Positions 11,368 to 12,543 of a DNA stretch of 12,543 nt are shown piece after piece. Source of the DNA: Promethearchaeota archaeon (GTDB lineage Archaea; Asgardarchaeota; Lokiarchaeia; Sigynarchaeales; SOKP01); NCBI GenBank assembly GCA_019894875.1, contig JAGXNR010000082.1:1-12543 (forward strand). Reading direction: 5' to 3'. Under the pieces are notes generated by a model, which was given only the letters and a program-made list of their open reading frames with translations, was not told the origin of the DNA and made no database searches. Numbering within the stretch: the first letter of the stretch is position 1; each line of letters opens with the position of its first letter. The position numbers and the translations under genes are program-made.

Positions 11368-12543
11368 TTAATTAACAAAATTTACAATCTCATCAACGAT
11401 TTTGTAGTTCGGTAAAATAAGATCAGCAGCACCCGTTTCTGCTGCCACTTTTGGCATACCGTATAATATACTTGTCTCTTCGGATTCAGCGATTGTTTTA
11501 CCACCTTCAGATTTAATTGCATGAAGGCATTCAACCCCATCCCTTCCCATTCCTGTCAATAAAACTCCAAGGGTTTTTTCTTTAAAAATTCTTGCAGTAG
11601 AATAAAACAGTACATCTACAGAAGGCCTACAGAAATTTATAGGCTCACCCTCAAATGTTCTAATATAAGGATTATTATTCTTAACTGTAACTTGCATATG
11701 TTTATCACCAGGCGAGAAATAGATAATTCCAGGGAAAATTTCTTCATAATTAGCACCTATTCTTACGTTAAGTTTACATACACTTCTCAAAGAAACTACA
11801 AATTGTCTCATAAAAAGATGATTTAAATGTTGGACTACTAAAATTGGGGCGGGGAAGTCTTTAGGGATTTCACTTAATATTAATCTTAATGTTCGGGGGC
11901 CACCAACACTCGCTCCGATTACAACTATTTTGGATTCTAATTTAGTGTAGGTAACTGGGGCAATTTCTAAGAAATATTCTTCTAACCGAGGTTCAATAGG
12001 GGGTGGAGTAATTGTATCTACTCTTGTTTTTCCAATTTGACTTGACTTAACTATATTTTTAGCTCTTGATTCTTGGCTCTGTCGGATAAAAACATTCTTA
12101 TTCATCAATCTTGCTTTACTATCAACTCTTTGAATTTTTGGGAGATCAACCTTTAATATTTTAGAAATTATCTCATCTCTAATCTTAGGTAATTCATCTT
12201 TCCACACACCATTCGGTTTGAGAATGTAATCATAATTTTTAAAAATAATAGGTACATCAAGTAAATCTATCTCATCGGGATTAACATCTGTTAAAATAAT
12301 TGTGGTTATAGGGAAAAGTTTCAGTGTAGGATAAAACTGTTTGTAACAATCCTTATTTTCAAATTCTATATCTAAAATTAAAATTTCCGGTGACTTTTTA
12401 CTTATACTATCAATTGCTTCCGCATTATTTCTTATATTACCAACTATCGTTATATCATTGTGAGAGGAGAGCATTTCAGAAAGCAGATTCCGACGAAATG
12501 CTGATTCCGACGAAATGCTGATTCCGAAGCAATTATTACTTTC
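11368..12543 (-). CDS. cheB: Chemotaxis response-regulator methylesterase CheB, 5' end disturbed and incomplete
   Basis: Numbering from the ATG at 12474, residues 1-109 are most of a receiver domain (phospho-acceptor Asp35 in ILILDIE, Lys86 in ILKPNG). Residues 110-180 are an unusually long linker, and 181-368 the methylesterase domain. The catalytic triad is Ser189 in GASVGGP, His216 in VVQH, and Asp312 in GMGRDG; RPSVDVLF and YGMPKVAAETGA also match. The enzyme removes methyl groups (and deamidates Gln) on chemoreceptors. That ATG is probably internal, because the frame continues upstream into SAFRRNLLSE, the end of receiver helix 1. A 17-bp tandem duplication (12486-12519) then breaks the frame; with one copy removed the protein reads KVIIASESAFRRNLLSEML. 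No other chemotaxis gene is in view. Confidence 0.9.
   Translation of the reverse strand, partial: ESNNCFGISISSESAFRRNLLSEMLSSHNDITIVGNIRNNAEAIDSISKKSPEILILDIEFENKDCYKQFYPTLKLFPITTIILTDVNPDEIDLLDVPIIFKNYDYILKPNGVWKDELPKIRDEIISKILKVDLPKIQRVDSKARLMNKNVFIRQSQESRAKNIVKSSQIGKTRVDTITPPPIEPRLEEYFLEIAPVTYTKLESKIVVIGASVGGPRTLRLILSEIPKDFPAPILVVQHLNHLFMRQFVVSLRSVCKLNVRIGANYEEIFPGIIYFSPGDKHMQVTVKNNNPYIRTFEGEPINFCRPSVDVLFYSTARIFKEKTLGVLLTGMGRDGVECLHAIKSEGGKTIAESEETSILYGMPKVAAETGAADLILPNYKIVDEIVNFVN
12486..12527. repeat. 17-bp tandem duplication at the cheB 5' end
   Basis: GATTCCGACGAAATGCT occurs at 12486-12502 and again at 12503-12519, followed by a partial third copy GATTCCGA (12520-12527). The single-copy form already has GATTCCGA on both sides of a 9-nt spacer, so slippage between these 8-nt direct repeats explains the extra copy. 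Because 17 is not a multiple of 3, it shifts the cheB frame. It lies within 60 nt of the window end, where an assembly artefact is also possible. Confidence 0.85.

Noticed and set aside
1..12543. CRISPR arrays, prophage, toxin-antitoxin or defence islands
   Set aside because: I saw no regularly spaced repeats, integrase, transposase or known defence motif. Apart from two unrecognised ORFs the window is housekeeping genes.

Overview
This window reads as a low-GC archaeal chromosome segment. The evidence is its set of archaeal/eukaryote-type ribosomal proteins (L34e, L14e, stalk proteins P0/L10 and P1/L12 with GxGxLF-type tails), archaeal SecY, the archaeal DUF106 membrane insertase, archaeal-type NMN adenylyltransferase, and a tRNA whose introns fit the bulge-helix-bulge rule. 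AT-rich TATA elements sit about 25 nt before likely transcript starts, and internal operon genes carry GAGGT/GGTGA ribosome binding sites. Gene content and a zinc-ribbon Yip1-like membrane protein are compatible with an Asgard (Lokiarchaeia-like) genome, but that placement is an inference. No marker in the window proves it.

Layout. Bases 1-5884 are all on the + strand and 5931-12543 all on the - strand, so the two halves converge just after the tRNA. The + half begins with the C-terminus of a SAM hydroxide adenosyltransferase (DUF62), then a Nudix-NMN adenylyltransferase fusion that overlaps rtcA by ATGA. These three probably form one operon of nucleotide and RNA-end chemistry. Next come a zinc-ribbon/Yip1 membrane protein and an unrecognised helical protein, each with its own near-leaderless promoter. 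A ribosomal cluster follows: rpl34e (apparently starting at ATC), cmk, rpl14e, and a tRNA-Ser(GGA) with two introns, one at the usual 37/38 site and one in the T loop.

The - half carries, in transcription order from the right edge: cheB (5' end disturbed by a 17-bp tandem duplication and cut by the window edge); a 61-residue small protein; the stalk operon rpl11-rpl1-rpl10-rpl12 with gaps of 2, 4 and 66 nt; secY; and the DUF106 gene. Pieces of the archaeal spc-type tail (secY, DUF106, cmk, rpl14e) are all present. They are split over two strands, without adk between secY and DUF106, and without cbf5 after rpl14e.

The most notable items are the two-intron tRNA-Ser, the reversed domain order of the Nudix-NMNAT fusion, the ATC start of rpl34e, the frame-breaking 17-bp repeat in cheB, and two long-range inverted repeats flanking the stalk operon. 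I see no CRISPR array, insertion sequence, prophage or defence system.
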